A stretch of DNA of 64,000 bases from Mycolicibacterium neoaurum (GCF_036946495.1 NZ_JAQIIX010000002.1:1116001-1180000), one strand, 5' to 3'. Numbered from the stretch's first letter, positions 25,827 through 34,877 are shown. The notes: generated from the sequence alone by a model not told the origin. Translations and numbers: made by a program.

Positions 25827-25840
25827 TGGACATGTGTCCA
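25827..25840. promoter_or_regulatory. Palindromic operator copy 2 (over the TetR start)
   Basis: TGGACA-TG-TGTCCA has perfect 6-base arms and spans GTG 25834. A GATAAC -10-like box at 25820-25825 puts the transcription start at or next to the GTG, so binding would block a leaderless transcript. It matches copy 1 in 11 of 12 arm positions. Confidence 0.6.
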
Positions 25841-26445
25841 GCGATTCGGTGGTGACCGTCACAGGCAACAAGAGCGACGGTCCGGCGGAAACGACGCGCA
25901 ATCGCCGCCAGGAGGAGACCTTCCGCAAGGTCATGACCGCCGGGATGGAGATGCTGCGCGAGACCTCGTATGCCGACCTGACGGTGCGCGCGGTCGCCGC
26001 GCGGGCCAAGGTCGCCCCGGCAACGGCGTACACCTACTTCTCGTCGAAGAACCATCTGATCGCCGAGGTGTACCTCGACCTCGTCAAGCAGGTGCCCTAC
26101 TTCACCGATGTCAACGACGCCATGAGCACCAGGGTCGACAAGGCCGTACGAGCCCTGACCCTGGTCGTCGCCGACGAGCCGGATCTCGCCGCCGCCTGCA
26201 CGACCGCCCTGCTGAGCGGCAGCAGTGATCCGGCCGTCCGCACCGTCCGCGACCGCATCGGTACCGAGATCCACAAGCGCATCCGTTCGGCGGTCGGTCC
26301 CGACGCCGATCCCCGGATCGTCTCAGCCCTGGAGATGACGTTCTTCGGCGCGCTCGTCAACGCCGGCAGCGGCGCCTTCACCTACCACCAGATCGCCGAT
26401 CGACTCACCTACGTCGTCGGCCTCATCCTCGGAGAGGATCAATGA
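25834..26445 (+). CDS. TetR-family transcriptional regulator (Rv0767c-like)
   Basis: A 203-residue regulator. The helix-turn-helix is about residues 46-74 (DLTVRAVAARAKVAPATAYTYF). The ligand domain has no recognisable motif. GTG 25834 lies inside an operator-like palindrome whose twin sits in front of divergent aldA, so self-repression and repression of aldA are the simplest reading. It is followed after 22 bases by cyp123, and the whole cyp123-SDR-cyp51-ferredoxin series may share its promoter. Confidence 0.9.
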   Translation: MSSDSVVTVTGNKSDGPAETTRNRRQEETFRKVMTAGMEMLRETSYADLTVRAVAARAKVAPATAYTYFSSKNHLIAEVYLDLVKQVPYFTDVNDAMSTRVDKAVRALTLVVADEPDLAAACTTALLSGSSDPAVRTVRDRIGTEIHKRIRSAVGPDADPRIVSALEMTFFGALVNAGSGAFTYHQIADRLTYVVGLILGEDQ

Positions 26446-26467
26446 CCATGAGCCTGGGCGCCGCCAG

Positions 26468-27670
26468 ATGAGCTCTCCCACCGTCGATCTGATACTCGAC
26501 CCCTACAGCTACGACTTCCACGAAGATCCGTACCCGTATTACAAGCGGCTGCGTGACGAGGCCCCGATCTACCACAACGAAGAGCTCAAGTTCTGGGCGT
26601 TGTCACGCCATCAGGATGTGGTCGCGGGGTTCCGCAACAGCGTTGCGCTGTCCAACAAGCACGGCGTCTCACTGGACCCGATCTCCCGAAACGACGAAGC
26701 CCATCGGGTCATGTCATTCCTGGCGCTCGACGACCCCGGCCATCTGCGACTGCGCACGCTGGTGTCGAAGGGGTTCACCCCGCGCCGCATCCGTGAGCTC
26801 GAGGGTCGGGTCACCGAGATCGCCCACCAGCACCTCGATACCGCGCTGCAGGCCGATCATCTCGACTTTGTCGACGATTTCGCCGGCAAGCTGCCGATGG
26901 ACGTCATCTCGGAGTTGATGGGCGTTCCGGACTCCGACCGGGTCCGCATCCGAGCCCAGGCCGACGCGGTGATGCACCGCGAGGATGGGGTTGCCGACGT
27001 TCCCGATTCGGCCATCGCCGCCTCCGGCGAGCTCTTGATGTACTACGCGGACATGGTCAAGCAGCGCCGAAAGCGGCCCTCCGACGACCTGACCTCGGCC
27101 TTGGTCGAGGCGGAGATCGACGGCGACCGGCTCACCGACGACGAGATCATGGCCTTCCTGTTCCTGATGGTCGTCGCCGGCAACGAGACCACCACCAAAC
27201 TGCTTGCCAATGCCGCCTATTGGGGACACAAGAATCCGGGGCAGCTTGCACCGGTCTTCGACAACCATGACCTGGTGACGCCCTGGGTCGAGGAGACGCT
27301 GCGTTATGACGCATCCAGCCAGATCCTCGCCCGTGCGGTCGTCGATGACCTCACGTTCTACGACACCACCGTCCCGGCCGGTGATGTGCTGGTATTGCTG
27401 ATCGGTTCGGCCAATCGCGACGAGCGGGTCTTCGAGAATCCCGATGAGTACCGCATCGACCGCGAAATCGGTTCCAAGACAGTGAGTTTCGGAAGTGGCG
27501 CGCACTTCTGCCTCGGGGCCCACCTGGCGCGCATGGAGGCCAGGGTGGCGTTGACCGAGTTGTTCAAACGAATCCGCGGTTACGAGGTCGACGAGGACAA
27601 CGCCGTCCGCGTCCACTCCAGCAGTGTGCGCGGGTTCGCCCACCTCCCGATGACCGTCACCCTCCGTTGA
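26468..27670 (+). CDS. cyp123: Cytochrome P450, CYP123 family
   Basis: A 400-residue P450. I-helix VVAGNETTTKL, ExxR in EETLRYD, and heme segment SFGSGAHFCLGAHLAR. Position between the TetR gene and the SDR-cyp51 pair matches Rv0766c (CYP123A1). The substrate is not established. It probably draws electrons from the 3Fe-4S ferredoxin encoded three genes downstream. Start ATG 26468 overlaps no other gene. Confidence 0.92.
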   Translation: MSSPTVDLILDPYSYDFHEDPYPYYKRLRDEAPIYHNEELKFWALSRHQDVVAGFRNSVALSNKHGVSLDPISRNDEAHRVMSFLALDDPGHLRLRTLVSKGFTPRRIRELEGRVTEIAHQHLDTALQADHLDFVDDFAGKLPMDVISELMGVPDSDRVRIRAQADAVMHREDGVADVPDSAIAASGELLMYYADMVKQRRKRPSDDLTSALVEAEIDGDRLTDDEIMAFLFLMVVAGNETTTKLLANAAYWGHKNPGQLAPVFDNHDLVTPWVEETLRYDASSQILARAVVDDLTFYDTTVPAGDVLVLLIGSANRDERVFENPDEYRIDREIGSKTVSFGSGAHFCLGAHLARMEARVALTELFKRIRGYEVDEDNAVRVHSSSVRGFAHLPMTVTLR

Positions 27671-27695
27671 GTGGCTTGAAAGGTTCCTGACGTAG

Positions 27696-28526
27696 ATGCC
27701 CAGATTCGATCCCCTGCCCGAACGTCGACCGACGCTGGTGGCCGGTGCTTCCTCCGGTATCGGTGAAGCCACTGCGATCCGGCTCGCCCGCAACGGTTTT
27801 CCCGTCGCACTCGGCGCCCGCCGGGTGGAAAAGCTGGACGAGATCGTCGGCAAGATCCGCGCCGACGGCGGCGAGGCCATCGCGGTGCACCTCGACGTGA
27901 CAGATCCGGACTCGGTGAAGGCGGCCGTCGAGCAGACGACCACCGAACTCGGCGAAATCGAAGTCCTGGTCGCCGGAGCCGGTGACACCTACTTCGGCAA
28001 GCTCGAGTCGATCAGCACCGAGGAGTTCGACTCCCAGGTGCAGATCCACCTCATCGGTGCCAACCGCATCGCCTCGGCCGTCCTGCCAGGGATGATCGAA
28101 CGCCGGCGAGGGGACCTGATCTTCGTCGGCTCCGACGTCTCGCTGCGGCAGCGTCCGCACATGGGTGCCTACGGCGCGGCCAAGGCCGCTCTGGTGGCGA
28201 TGGTGAACAACTACCAGATGGAGCTCGAAGGCACCGGCGTGCGCGCCTCCATCGTTCACCCTGGGCCGACCAAGACATCCATGGGCTGGAGTCTGCCCGC
28301 CGAGCTGATCGGACCGGCCCTCGAGGACTGGGCCAAGTGGGGCCAGGCCAGGCATGACTACTTCCTGCGCGCGGATGACCTCGCGCGGGCCATCACGTTC
28401 GTCGCCGAGACGCCGCGCGGCGGCTTCGTCGCCAACATGGAGCTGCAGCCAGAGGCTCCGCTCGCCGATACCAAGGACCGCCAGAAGCTCGCCCTCGGCG
28501 AAGAAGGGATGCCGCAGAATGGCTGA
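27696..28526 (+). CDS. Short-chain dehydrogenase/reductase (Rv0765c-like)
   Basis: A 276-residue SDR. Cofactor motif TLVAGASSGIGEATAIRLA with Ala-Arg-Arg at the second strand end (ALGARRVEKL), suggesting NADP(H). The catalytic Ser lies in VGSDVSLRQ and Tyr-Lys in YGAAK. It is sandwiched between cyp123 and cyp51 and overlaps cyp51 by 8 bases, so its product may act on the same sterol-type substrates. ATG 27696 is the first start in frame. Confidence 0.92.
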   Translation: MPRFDPLPERRPTLVAGASSGIGEATAIRLARNGFPVALGARRVEKLDEIVGKIRADGGEAIAVHLDVTDPDSVKAAVEQTTTELGEIEVLVAGAGDTYFGKLESISTEEFDSQVQIHLIGANRIASAVLPGMIERRRGDLIFVGSDVSLRQRPHMGAYGAAKAALVAMVNNYQMELEGTGVRASIVHPGPTKTSMGWSLPAELIGPALEDWAKWGQARHDYFLRADDLARAITFVAETPRGGFVANMELQPEAPLADTKDRQKLALGEEGMPQNG

Positions 28527-29877
28527 TCTGAAGGAAGTAGAACGTGTTTCAGGTGGCGAGGAAGAGCACGGCCACCTCGAGGAGTTCCGTACCGATCCGA
28601 TCGGCCTGATGTGGCGCATCCGGAACGAGTGCGGGGACGCCGGGTGGTTCCAGCTCGCCGACAAGCAGGTGGTGCTGCTGTCCGGAGCCGAGGCGAACGA
28701 GTTCTTCTTCCGCTCCACCGACAGTGAGCTCAACCAGGCCGAGGCGTACCCGTTCATGACGCCGATCTTCGGTGAGGGTGTGGTGTTCGACGCGGATCCG
28801 GAACGCCGCGCCGAGATGCTGCACAACACCGCACTGCGTGGTGAGCAGATGAAGGGCCACGCGGCGACCATCGAGAACGAAGTCCGCCGGATGACGGAGA
28901 ACTGGGGCGAATCCGGTGAGATCGATCTGCTGGAGTTCTTCGCCGAACTGACCATCTACACCTCGACGGCATGCCTGATCGGGCTGAAGTTCCGCAATCA
29001 GCTGGACTCCCGGTTCGCCAATTACTACCACCTACTCGAACGCGGAACCGACCCGCTGTGTTACGTCGACCCCTATCTTCCGATCGAGAGCTTCCGCATC
29101 CGTGACGAGGCCCGGGCCAGCCTCGTCGAGTTGGTGCAGGAGGTGATGGACGAGCGAATTGCCAACCCGCCCAGCGACAAGAATGATCGTGATCTGCTCG
29201 ACGTGCTGGTCTCGATCAAGGATGAGGACGGTAACGCACGGTTCACCGCCAATGAGGTCACCGGCATGTTCATCTCGCTGATGTTCGCCGGACATCACAC
29301 CAGCTCAGGCACCTCCTCGTGGACGCTGATCGAGCTGCTGCGCAACCCGGAGTTCTACGCCAAAGTGCAAAACGAACTCGACGAGCTGTACTCCGACGGC
29401 CAGGAGGTCAGTTTCCATGCGCTGCGCCAGATCCCGAACCTCGACAACGCCCTCAAGGAGACGTTGCGCCTGCATCCGCCGCTGATCATCCTGATGCGGG
29501 TGGCCCAGGACGAATTCGAGGTCGGCGGCCACCCGATCCACAAGGGCCAGATGGTGGCCGCCTCGCCGGCGATCTCCAACCGGATCCCCGAGGACTTCCC
29601 CGACCCGGACGCTTTCGATCCCGATCGCTACAACAAACCGCGCCAGGAAGATCTGATCAACAGGTGGACCTGGATCCCATTCGGCGCGGGCCGCCATCGC
29701 TGCGTCGGCGCGGCGTTCGCCCAGATGCAGATCAAGGCCATCTTCTCGGTATTGTTGCGCGACTACGAGTTCGAGATGGCTCAGCCGGCCGAGAGCTACC
29801 GCAATGACCACTCCAAGATGGTGGTTCAGCTGGCCCGCCCGGCAAAGGTCCGCTACCGCAGGCGCATCAAGGGCTGA
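28519..29877 (+). CDS. cyp51: Sterol 14-alpha-demethylase CYP51
   Basis: A 452-residue P450 of the CYP51 family. The substrate-recognition helix has the CYP51-type pattern MFAGHHTSSGTSSW (conserved His in the I-helix instead of the usual acidic residue), ExxR is in KETLRLHPP, and the heme motif is FGAGRHRCVGAAFAQ. CYP51 removes the 14-alpha methyl of sterols. Mycobacteria have no complete sterol synthesis, so its natural role is open. ATG 28519 overlaps the SDR stop. The ferredoxin gene follows after 15 bases. Confidence 0.96.
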   Translation: MADLKEVERVSGGEEEHGHLEEFRTDPIGLMWRIRNECGDAGWFQLADKQVVLLSGAEANEFFFRSTDSELNQAEAYPFMTPIFGEGVVFDADPERRAEMLHNTALRGEQMKGHAATIENEVRRMTENWGESGEIDLLEFFAELTIYTSTACLIGLKFRNQLDSRFANYYHLLERGTDPLCYVDPYLPIESFRIRDEARASLVELVQEVMDERIANPPSDKNDRDLLDVLVSIKDEDGNARFTANEVTGMFISLMFAGHHTSSGTSSWTLIELLRNPEFYAKVQNELDELYSDGQEVSFHALRQIPNLDNALKETLRLHPPLIILMRVAQDEFEVGGHPIHKGQMVAASPAISNRIPEDFPDPDAFDPDRYNKPRQEDLINRWTWIPFGAGRHRCVGAAFAQMQIKAIFSVLLRDYEFEMAQPAESYRNDHSKMVVQLARPAKVRYRRRIKG

Positions 29878-29892
29878 GCGGAGATCCACGAG

Positions 29893-30099
29893 ATGGGTTG
29901 CTATCGAATAGAACTCGACGAGGACCTGTGCCAGGGGCACGCCATGTGCGAACTGGAGGCACCGGATGTGTTCAAGGTGCCCAAGCGCGGAGTCGTCGAG
30001 ATCATCGACCATGAACCACCCGACGAGCTCCGCGATGCCGTGGAACTCGCCGTCGACATGTGCCCCACCCGCGCTCTATCGATAATCGAAAAAAACTGA
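29893..30099 (+). CDS. 3Fe-4S ferredoxin of the CYP51 operon
   Basis: A 68-residue ferredoxin with cluster ligands Cys13, Cys19 and Cys57. His16 takes the place of the fourth ligand (CxxHxxCxnCP), the pattern of P450-partner 3Fe-4S ferredoxins. It delivers single electrons to CYP51 and probably CYP123. Corresponds to Rv0763c. It lies 15 bases after cyp51 and 12 bases before the next gene. Confidence 0.95.
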   Translation: MGCYRIELDEDLCQGHAMCELEAPDVFKVPKRGVVEIIDHEPPDELRDAVELAVDMCPTRALSIIEKN

Positions 30100-30111
30100 A
30101 AGGCAGAGACA

Positions 30112-30651
30112 ATGGCGTCAAGGGAAGCTCTCGAAGACTGGGTACAGCGCTGGCTGAAGGCCAACCGCGATGCCGAGGCCGCCGGTGACTGGAAGCCGTT
30201 GGCGGACTTCTACACCGAGGACGCGACGTACGGCTGGAACATCGGTCCCAAAGAAGACGTCATGTGCCTCAACCGGGACGAGATCCGCGATGTCGCACTG
30301 GGACTGGAGATGGAGGGTCTGGAGAACTGGGCCTACGAGTACCAGAAGACCCTCATCGACGAGAAGCAGAACGAGATCGTCGGCTTCTGGAAGCAGATCG
30401 CCCATAAGAGCGACGGCACCAAGGACGAGATCTACGGTATCGGCGGCAGCTGGTTCCGGCTGAATGACGATCTGCTGATCGAGTGGCAGCGCGACTTCTT
30501 CGACTTCGGACATGTCCAGAAGGCGTTCATGAAGCTGATCTCCTCCGGTGACCTGACCCCGACCATGCAGAAGCGGATCGAGCGGTCGCTTGCCGGCGAG
30601 AAGCTTCCGGGTTATTACCCGCTCGGAGAGGCACCCGTACCCCTCTGGTGA
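30112..30651 (+). CDS. NTF2/SnoaL-like conserved protein (Rv0762c-like)
   Basis: A 179-residue soluble protein with an NTF2-type layout: N-terminal helix DWVQRWLKANRDAEAAGDW, then FYTEDATYGWNIGPKE, and sheet strands GFWKQIAH and IGGSWFRL. The cone-shaped NTF2 fold often binds hydrophobic or steroid-like ligands. No catalytic residues can be assigned. The position after the ferredoxin matches Rv0762c. ATG 30112 follows a GAAAGGCAGAG ribosome region. Confidence 0.82.
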   Translation: MASREALEDWVQRWLKANRDAEAAGDWKPLADFYTEDATYGWNIGPKEDVMCLNRDEIRDVALGLEMEGLENWAYEYQKTLIDEKQNEIVGFWKQIAHKSDGTKDEIYGIGGSWFRLNDDLLIEWQRDFFDFGHVQKAFMKLISSGDLTPTMQKRIERSLAGEKLPGYYPLGEAPVPLW

Positions 30652-30659
30652 CCACCCGG

Positions 30660-30675
30660 CCAAGCAGTTGCTTGG
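30660..30675. promoter_or_regulatory. 16-bp palindrome CCAAGCA-GT-TGCTTGG, putative operator
   Basis: Perfect 7-base arms around a 2-base centre, 9 bases after the stop of the Rv0762c-like gene and 72 bases before the alcohol dehydrogenase start. It is not the KstR2 pattern, whose CAAG and CTTG are two bases apart. The 95-base gap suggests adhB has its own regulated promoter here. Confidence 0.45.
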
Positions 30676-30746
30676 GGGTGGGTGTGACGTACCTAACTAC
30701 TGCCTCTAGTCTGATGGGCACCGGTTCTAGTGGAAGGCATATGCGC

Positions 30747-31880
30747 ATGAAGACAAAAGGCGCTCTCATCTACGAGTTCAACCAGCCGTGGTCGATCGAG
30801 GAGATCGAGATCGGCGACCCCGTCAAGGACGAGGTCAAGATCCAGATGGAAGCCTCGGGCATGTGCCATTCCGATCACCACCTGGTGACCGGTGACATCC
30901 CGATGGCCGGTTTCCCGGTGCTGGGTGGGCACGAGGGTGCCGGCGTGGTGACCGAGGTGGGCCCGGGAGTCGAGCACATCGCCCCCGGTGACCACGTGGT
31001 GCTGTCGTTCATCCCGTCCTGCGGTGAATGTCCGGCATGCCAGGAGGGGCTGCGCAACCTGTGCGATCTGGGCGCCGGACTGCTCGCCGGCACGGCCGTC
31101 TCCGACGGCACCCACCGGATCCACTCCGTCAAGACGGGCGAGCCGGTCATCCCGATGACCCTGCTGGGCACCTTCAGCCCGTACATGGTGGTGCACAAGA
31201 GCTCGGTGGTGAAGATCGACCCGAGCATCCCGTTCGAGGTGGCCTGCCTGGTCGGTTGCGGTGTGACCACCGGCTACGGCTCGGCCGTCCGCAGCGGCGA
31301 CGTGCGTCCCGGTGACGATGTCGTGATCGTGGGCGTCGGCGGTGTCGGGACCGGCGCCCTGCAAGGCGCACTGAATGCCGGCGCGCGCAACATCTTCGCC
31401 GTCGACCCGGTCGAGTTCAAGCGCGACAACGCGCTGAAATTCGGTGCCACCCATGCCTACCCGGACATCTTCAGCGCCATGGCCGGTGTCGCCGAGGTGA
31501 CCCAGGGCCGGATGGCGCACAAGACCATCGTCACCGTCGGTGAGCTCAAGGGCGAGGACATCGACCACTACATGAACATCACCGCCAAGGGCGGCACCGT
31601 GGTGGCCACGGCGGTGGCGAACATGGCCGAGAACGACGTCAAGCTCAACCTGTCCATGCTGACCCTGTTGCAGAAGCGTCTGCAGGGCACCATCTTCGGC
31701 GGCGGCAATCCCCATCACGACATTCCGCAGCTGCTGTCGATGTACAAGGCAGGCCGGCTCAATCTCGACGACATGGTGACCCGGCAGTACCGGCTCGAGC
31801 AGATCAACGACGGCTACGCCGACATGCTGGAGGGCCGCAACATCCGCGGGGTCATCCGCTACACCGACGCCGACCGGTAG
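30747..31880 (+). CDS. adhB: Zinc-dependent alcohol dehydrogenase (Rv0761c-like)
   Basis: A 377-residue medium-chain dehydrogenase. Catalytic zinc ligands are in GMCHSDHHL and GGHEGAGVV. Structural zinc cysteines are in PSCGECPACQEGLRNLC, the NAD motif is GVGGVGTGALQGALN, and a late VGCGVTTGYGS supplies the third catalytic Cys. It oxidises a primary alcohol to an aldehyde, which aldA could complete. ATG 30747 is preferred over ATG 30741 because GGAAGG is 9 bases upstream, and the protein then begins MKTKGALIYEF like Rv0761c. In line with cyp51 but probably from its own promoter. Confidence 0.95.
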   Translation: MKTKGALIYEFNQPWSIEEIEIGDPVKDEVKIQMEASGMCHSDHHLVTGDIPMAGFPVLGGHEGAGVVTEVGPGVEHIAPGDHVVLSFIPSCGECPACQEGLRNLCDLGAGLLAGTAVSDGTHRIHSVKTGEPVIPMTLLGTFSPYMVVHKSSVVKIDPSIPFEVACLVGCGVTTGYGSAVRSGDVRPGDDVVIVGVGGVGTGALQGALNAGARNIFAVDPVEFKRDNALKFGATHAYPDIFSAMAGVAEVTQGRMAHKTIVTVGELKGEDIDHYMNITAKGGTVVATAVANMAENDVKLNLSMLTLLQKRLQGTIFGGGNPHHDIPQLLSMYKAGRLNLDDMVTRQYRLEQINDGYADMLEGRNIRGVIRYTDADR

Positions 31881-31886
31881 GCACGC

Positions 31887-32324
31887 ATGACCCAGAGCTC
31901 GCAGGACACCGCGGTCTCCCCGGTTGTCGCGGCGTCACAGAACTCGTGGCGCTGCGTGCAATCGGGCGACCGGGAGGGCTGGCTGGCGCTGATGGCCGAC
32001 GATATCGTCGTCGAAGATCCCATCGGCGAAGCCGTCACCAACCCCGACGGCACCGGGGTGCGTGGGAAGGCCGCACTGGCGGCGTTCTACGACACCAATA
32101 TCGGCCCCAACCAGCTGCGCGTCACCTGTGAGGCGACGTTTCCGTCGAGCAGTCCCACGGAGATCGCCTACATCCTGGTGCTGGAGACGACGTTCCCGAA
32201 CGGTTTCGTCGCCACGGTGCGGGGCGTGTTCACCTACCGCGTCGACGACGCGGGCCTGATCACCAACCTGCGTGGTTACTGGAACATGGACGCCATGACC
32301 TTCACCGAGGCCTCCGATCGCTAG
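31887..32324 (+). CDS. NTF2/ketosteroid-isomerase-like protein (Rv0760c-like)
   Basis: A 145-residue protein of the SnoaL/ketosteroid isomerase fold: helix SWRCVQSGDREGWLALMADD, strand VVEDPIGEAV, and the conserved GKAALAAFYDTNIGPN. Rv0760c, its apparent counterpart, has a steroid isomerase-type fold and I recall it binds steroid ligands. Start ATG 31887 lies 6 bases after adhB, so they are co-transcribed. Confidence 0.85.
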   Translation: MTQSSQDTAVSPVVAASQNSWRCVQSGDREGWLALMADDIVVEDPIGEAVTNPDGTGVRGKAALAAFYDTNIGPNQLRVTCEATFPSSSPTEIAYILVLETTFPNGFVATVRGVFTYRVDDAGLITNLRGYWNMDAMTFTEASDR

Positions 32325-32361
32325 GACTCCAGAGCGGCCGCTGGAAGACAGCTGTGCCGTC

Positions 32362-33180
32362 GTGGTCGGCGGCACCCGCGGTGTCGGCCTGGCGGTCGCC
32401 GAGCTGCTCGCCGCGCAGGGCGCGCACGTGGTCGTCAACGGCCGCGATCCCGACGCGGTCACCGAAACCGCCGATCGCATCTCGGGTGTCGGCGTCCCAG
32501 GGTCACCCGCCGACCCCGAGGTCGCCGACGCCCTCGTCGGGCGATGCGTCGACGAGTTCGGCCGCATCGACACCCTGATCAATTGCGCCGGCACCGCCGA
32601 ACCGGCCGGATCCTCGATCCTGAACGTCACCTCGGCACAGTTCCGGGACCTGCTGGACGCGCATCTGCTGACCACCTTCGAGACCTGCCGCGCTGCCGCA
32701 CCCCATATGGTGCGGCAGCGCTCGGGTGCGATCGTCAACACGAGTTCGTTCGCCTTCCTCGGCGATTACGGCGGCACCGGGTACCCGGCGGGCAAGGGCG
32801 GGGTGAACAGCCTCACCCTGGCGATCGCCGCGGAGCTCGCCGAGCATGGCGTCCGGGCCAACGTCGTGTGCCCCGGAGCCAGAACGCGCCTGTCGACGGG
32901 CACCGACTATGAGCGCCACATCGTCGAGTTGAACCGGCGCGGACTCCTCGACGATGTCAGCATGCAGGGGGCGCTCGATGCCGGACCGCCGGAGTACGTC
33001 GCACCCACCTACGCATATCTGGCCGGCAATCTGGCCGATCACATCACGGGGCAGATCTTCATCGCCGCAGGGGGTTTCGTCGGCCGATTCGATCGGCAGC
33101 AGCCGGGGTTCGTCGCCTACCGCGACCATCACGACGCGCCACCGTGGACGGTCGAGGAGATCGCCGCCGCCGTCAACTAG
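32362..33180 (+). CDS. Short-chain dehydrogenase/reductase with unclear start
   Basis: An SDR with GGTRGVGLAVAELLAAQG (cofactor loop), NCAGTAEPAG, a Ser in NTSSFAF and Tyr-Lys in YPAGK. The GTG at 32362 is the only standard start, but it cuts into the first beta strand: the frame reads CAVVVGG and is open from 32299. A CTG at 32341 gives LEDSCAVVVGGTRGVG and would restore the strand. The gene lies 37 bases after the Rv0760c-like gene and overlaps the convergent acyl-CoA synthetase by 8 bases. I recall no counterpart at this spot in M. tuberculosis. Confidence 0.85.
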   Translation: MVGGTRGVGLAVAELLAAQGAHVVVNGRDPDAVTETADRISGVGVPGSPADPEVADALVGRCVDEFGRIDTLINCAGTAEPAGSSILNVTSAQFRDLLDAHLLTTFETCRAAAPHMVRQRSGAIVNTSSFAFLGDYGGTGYPAGKGGVNSLTLAIAAELAEHGVRANVVCPGARTRLSTGTDYERHIVELNRRGLLDDVSMQGALDAGPPEYVAPTYAYLAGNLADHITGQIFIAAGGFVGRFDRQQPGFVAYRDHHDAPPWTVEEIAAAVN

Positions 33181-34816
33181 CGGTATCGGGCAACCGGTGC
33201 TCGCGGTACTCCTTGCGCAGTTGGATCTTGAGCAGCTTGCCGGTCGCGGTATGCGGTAGCTCCTCGACGAAGACGACATCATCGGGCAGCCACCACTTCA
33301 CGACCCGCTCGGCGAGATAGTCCAGGATCGCCTCGCGCGAGGCATCGTGTCCGGGCCGCTTCACCACCAACAGCAGCGGACGCTCCTGCCATTTCGGATG
33401 CGGTACACCGATCACCGCCGCCTCGGCGATCGCCGGATGCCCTGTGGCGGCGTTCTCCAGATCGATCGAACTGATCCACTCGCCACCGGATTTGATGACG
33501 TCCTTGGCGCGGTCGACCAGGTGCAGGTAGCCATCAGGATCGATGGTGGCGACATCGCCGGTGGGGAAGAATCCCTCGGCATCGAGCTTATCGCCACCTT
33601 CGCCCTTGAAATACCCGCTGGCGATCCACGGTCCGCGGACGAACACCTCGCCGAACGCCTCGCCGTCCCAGGGCAGCCGGTTGCCCTCGTCGTCGACGAT
33701 CTTGATATCGACACCCCAGATGGCATGGCCCTGCTTGAGTTTCAGTTTCATCTTGTCAGCCGCCGACAGGCCGGCGTGGCGGGGCTGCAACTTGCCGATC
33801 ACGCACAGCGGGCTGGTCTCGGTCATCCCCCAGCCCTGTACCACCTCCGAGCCGAAATCCCGTTCGAACCGTTCGATCATGGACTGCGGCAGGGCCGCAC
33901 CGCCGGTGCCCGCGAACTGCAGCCGCAGCTCGTGCGGGTCGATCTCGGGGTGGTCGTCGAGGTAGGAGAACAACATCATCCACACGGTGGGAACACCCTG
34001 GGTGAAGTTGACCGCTTCGTCGCGCATCAATCCGTACAGGCTCTCGCCATCGAGGTGGGGCCCCGGCAGCACGAGTTTGGCACCGACGATCGGAGCGGTG
34101 TAGGGAGTACCCCAGGCATTCGCATGGAACATCGGCACCACCACCAGGATGGTCGATCCGCTGTGCAGGTCGAAGCTGTCGCGCGGGATCGCACCCAAGG
34201 CATGTAGCACCGTCGACCGGTGGGAATACAAGACGCCCTTGGGATTACCGGTGGTTCCCGAGGTGTAGCACAGCGAGGACGCGCTGCGCTCGTCGAATTC
34301 GGGCCACCGGTAATCGGCCGACTGCGCGTACACCAATTCGTCGAAGCACAGCAACCGGCCCACGTCGATATCGGGCATATGGTCGCGATCGGTCATGGCG
34401 ATGTAGGCCTGGACCGTCTGCAGCTGCGGCGCGATCTGTTCGACCAACGGCGCAAAGGTGATGTCGAAGAACAACACCCGGTCCTCGGCGTGATTGATGA
34501 TGTAGACGATCTGCTCGGCGAACAGCCGCGGATTGACGGTGTGTAGGACCGCGCCGGATCCTGAAACTCCGTAGTACAGCGACAGATGCCGGTCGCTGTT
34601 CCAGGCCAACGTGCCGACCCGGTCGCCGGGCTCGATACCCAGTTCGGACAGCGTGTTGGCCACCTGCTTGGACCTATCGCGCACGGCCGACCAGGTGGTC
34701 CGCGCGATCATGCCCTCCGGCAACCTGGACACGATCTCGGTGTCGCCGTGGAATGTCGCCGCATGGTCGATCAACGACGAGATCATCAACGGCCGGTCCT
34801 GCATCAGCCCAAGCAT
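33173..34816 (-). CDS. Acyl-CoA synthetase (FadD type)
   Basis: A 547-residue AMP-forming ligase. AMP-binding P-loop SLCYTSGTTGNPKGVLYSHR, A5 motif GWGMTETSPLC, A7 FFPTGDVATIDPDG, A8 LVDRAKDVIKSGGEWIS, and catalytic Lys in TGKLLKIQLR. It activates a carboxylic acid, likely medium to long chain, as CoA thioester. No FAAL-specific insertion can be judged by eye. It is convergent with the SDR and 61 bases from the divergent HIT gene. It is an addition relative to the M. tuberculosis order as I remember it. Confidence 0.92.
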   Translation of the reverse strand: MLGLMQDRPLMISSLIDHAATFHGDTEIVSRLPEGMIARTTWSAVRDRSKQVANTLSELGIEPGDRVGTLAWNSDRHLSLYYGVSGSGAVLHTVNPRLFAEQIVYIINHAEDRVLFFDITFAPLVEQIAPQLQTVQAYIAMTDRDHMPDIDVGRLLCFDELVYAQSADYRWPEFDERSASSLCYTSGTTGNPKGVLYSHRSTVLHALGAIPRDSFDLHSGSTILVVVPMFHANAWGTPYTAPIVGAKLVLPGPHLDGESLYGLMRDEAVNFTQGVPTVWMMLFSYLDDHPEIDPHELRLQFAGTGGAALPQSMIERFERDFGSEVVQGWGMTETSPLCVIGKLQPRHAGLSAADKMKLKLKQGHAIWGVDIKIVDDEGNRLPWDGEAFGEVFVRGPWIASGYFKGEGGDKLDAEGFFPTGDVATIDPDGYLHLVDRAKDVIKSGGEWISSIDLENAATGHPAIAEAAVIGVPHPKWQERPLLLVVKRPGHDASREAILDYLAERVVKWWLPDDVVFVEELPHTATGKLLKIQLRKEYREHRLPDTAS

Positions 34817-34877
34817 CTGGCCAGGCTAGTGGTGCCGCCTGCGCATCGCAGGCGATCCACGGACTAGCCTCGATGCC

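Noticed and set aside
30716..30729. KstR-like site before adhB (GGGCACCGGTTCTA)
   Set aside because: Two of eight fixed positions are wrong, and the clean palindrome at 30660-30675 is a better operator candidate.
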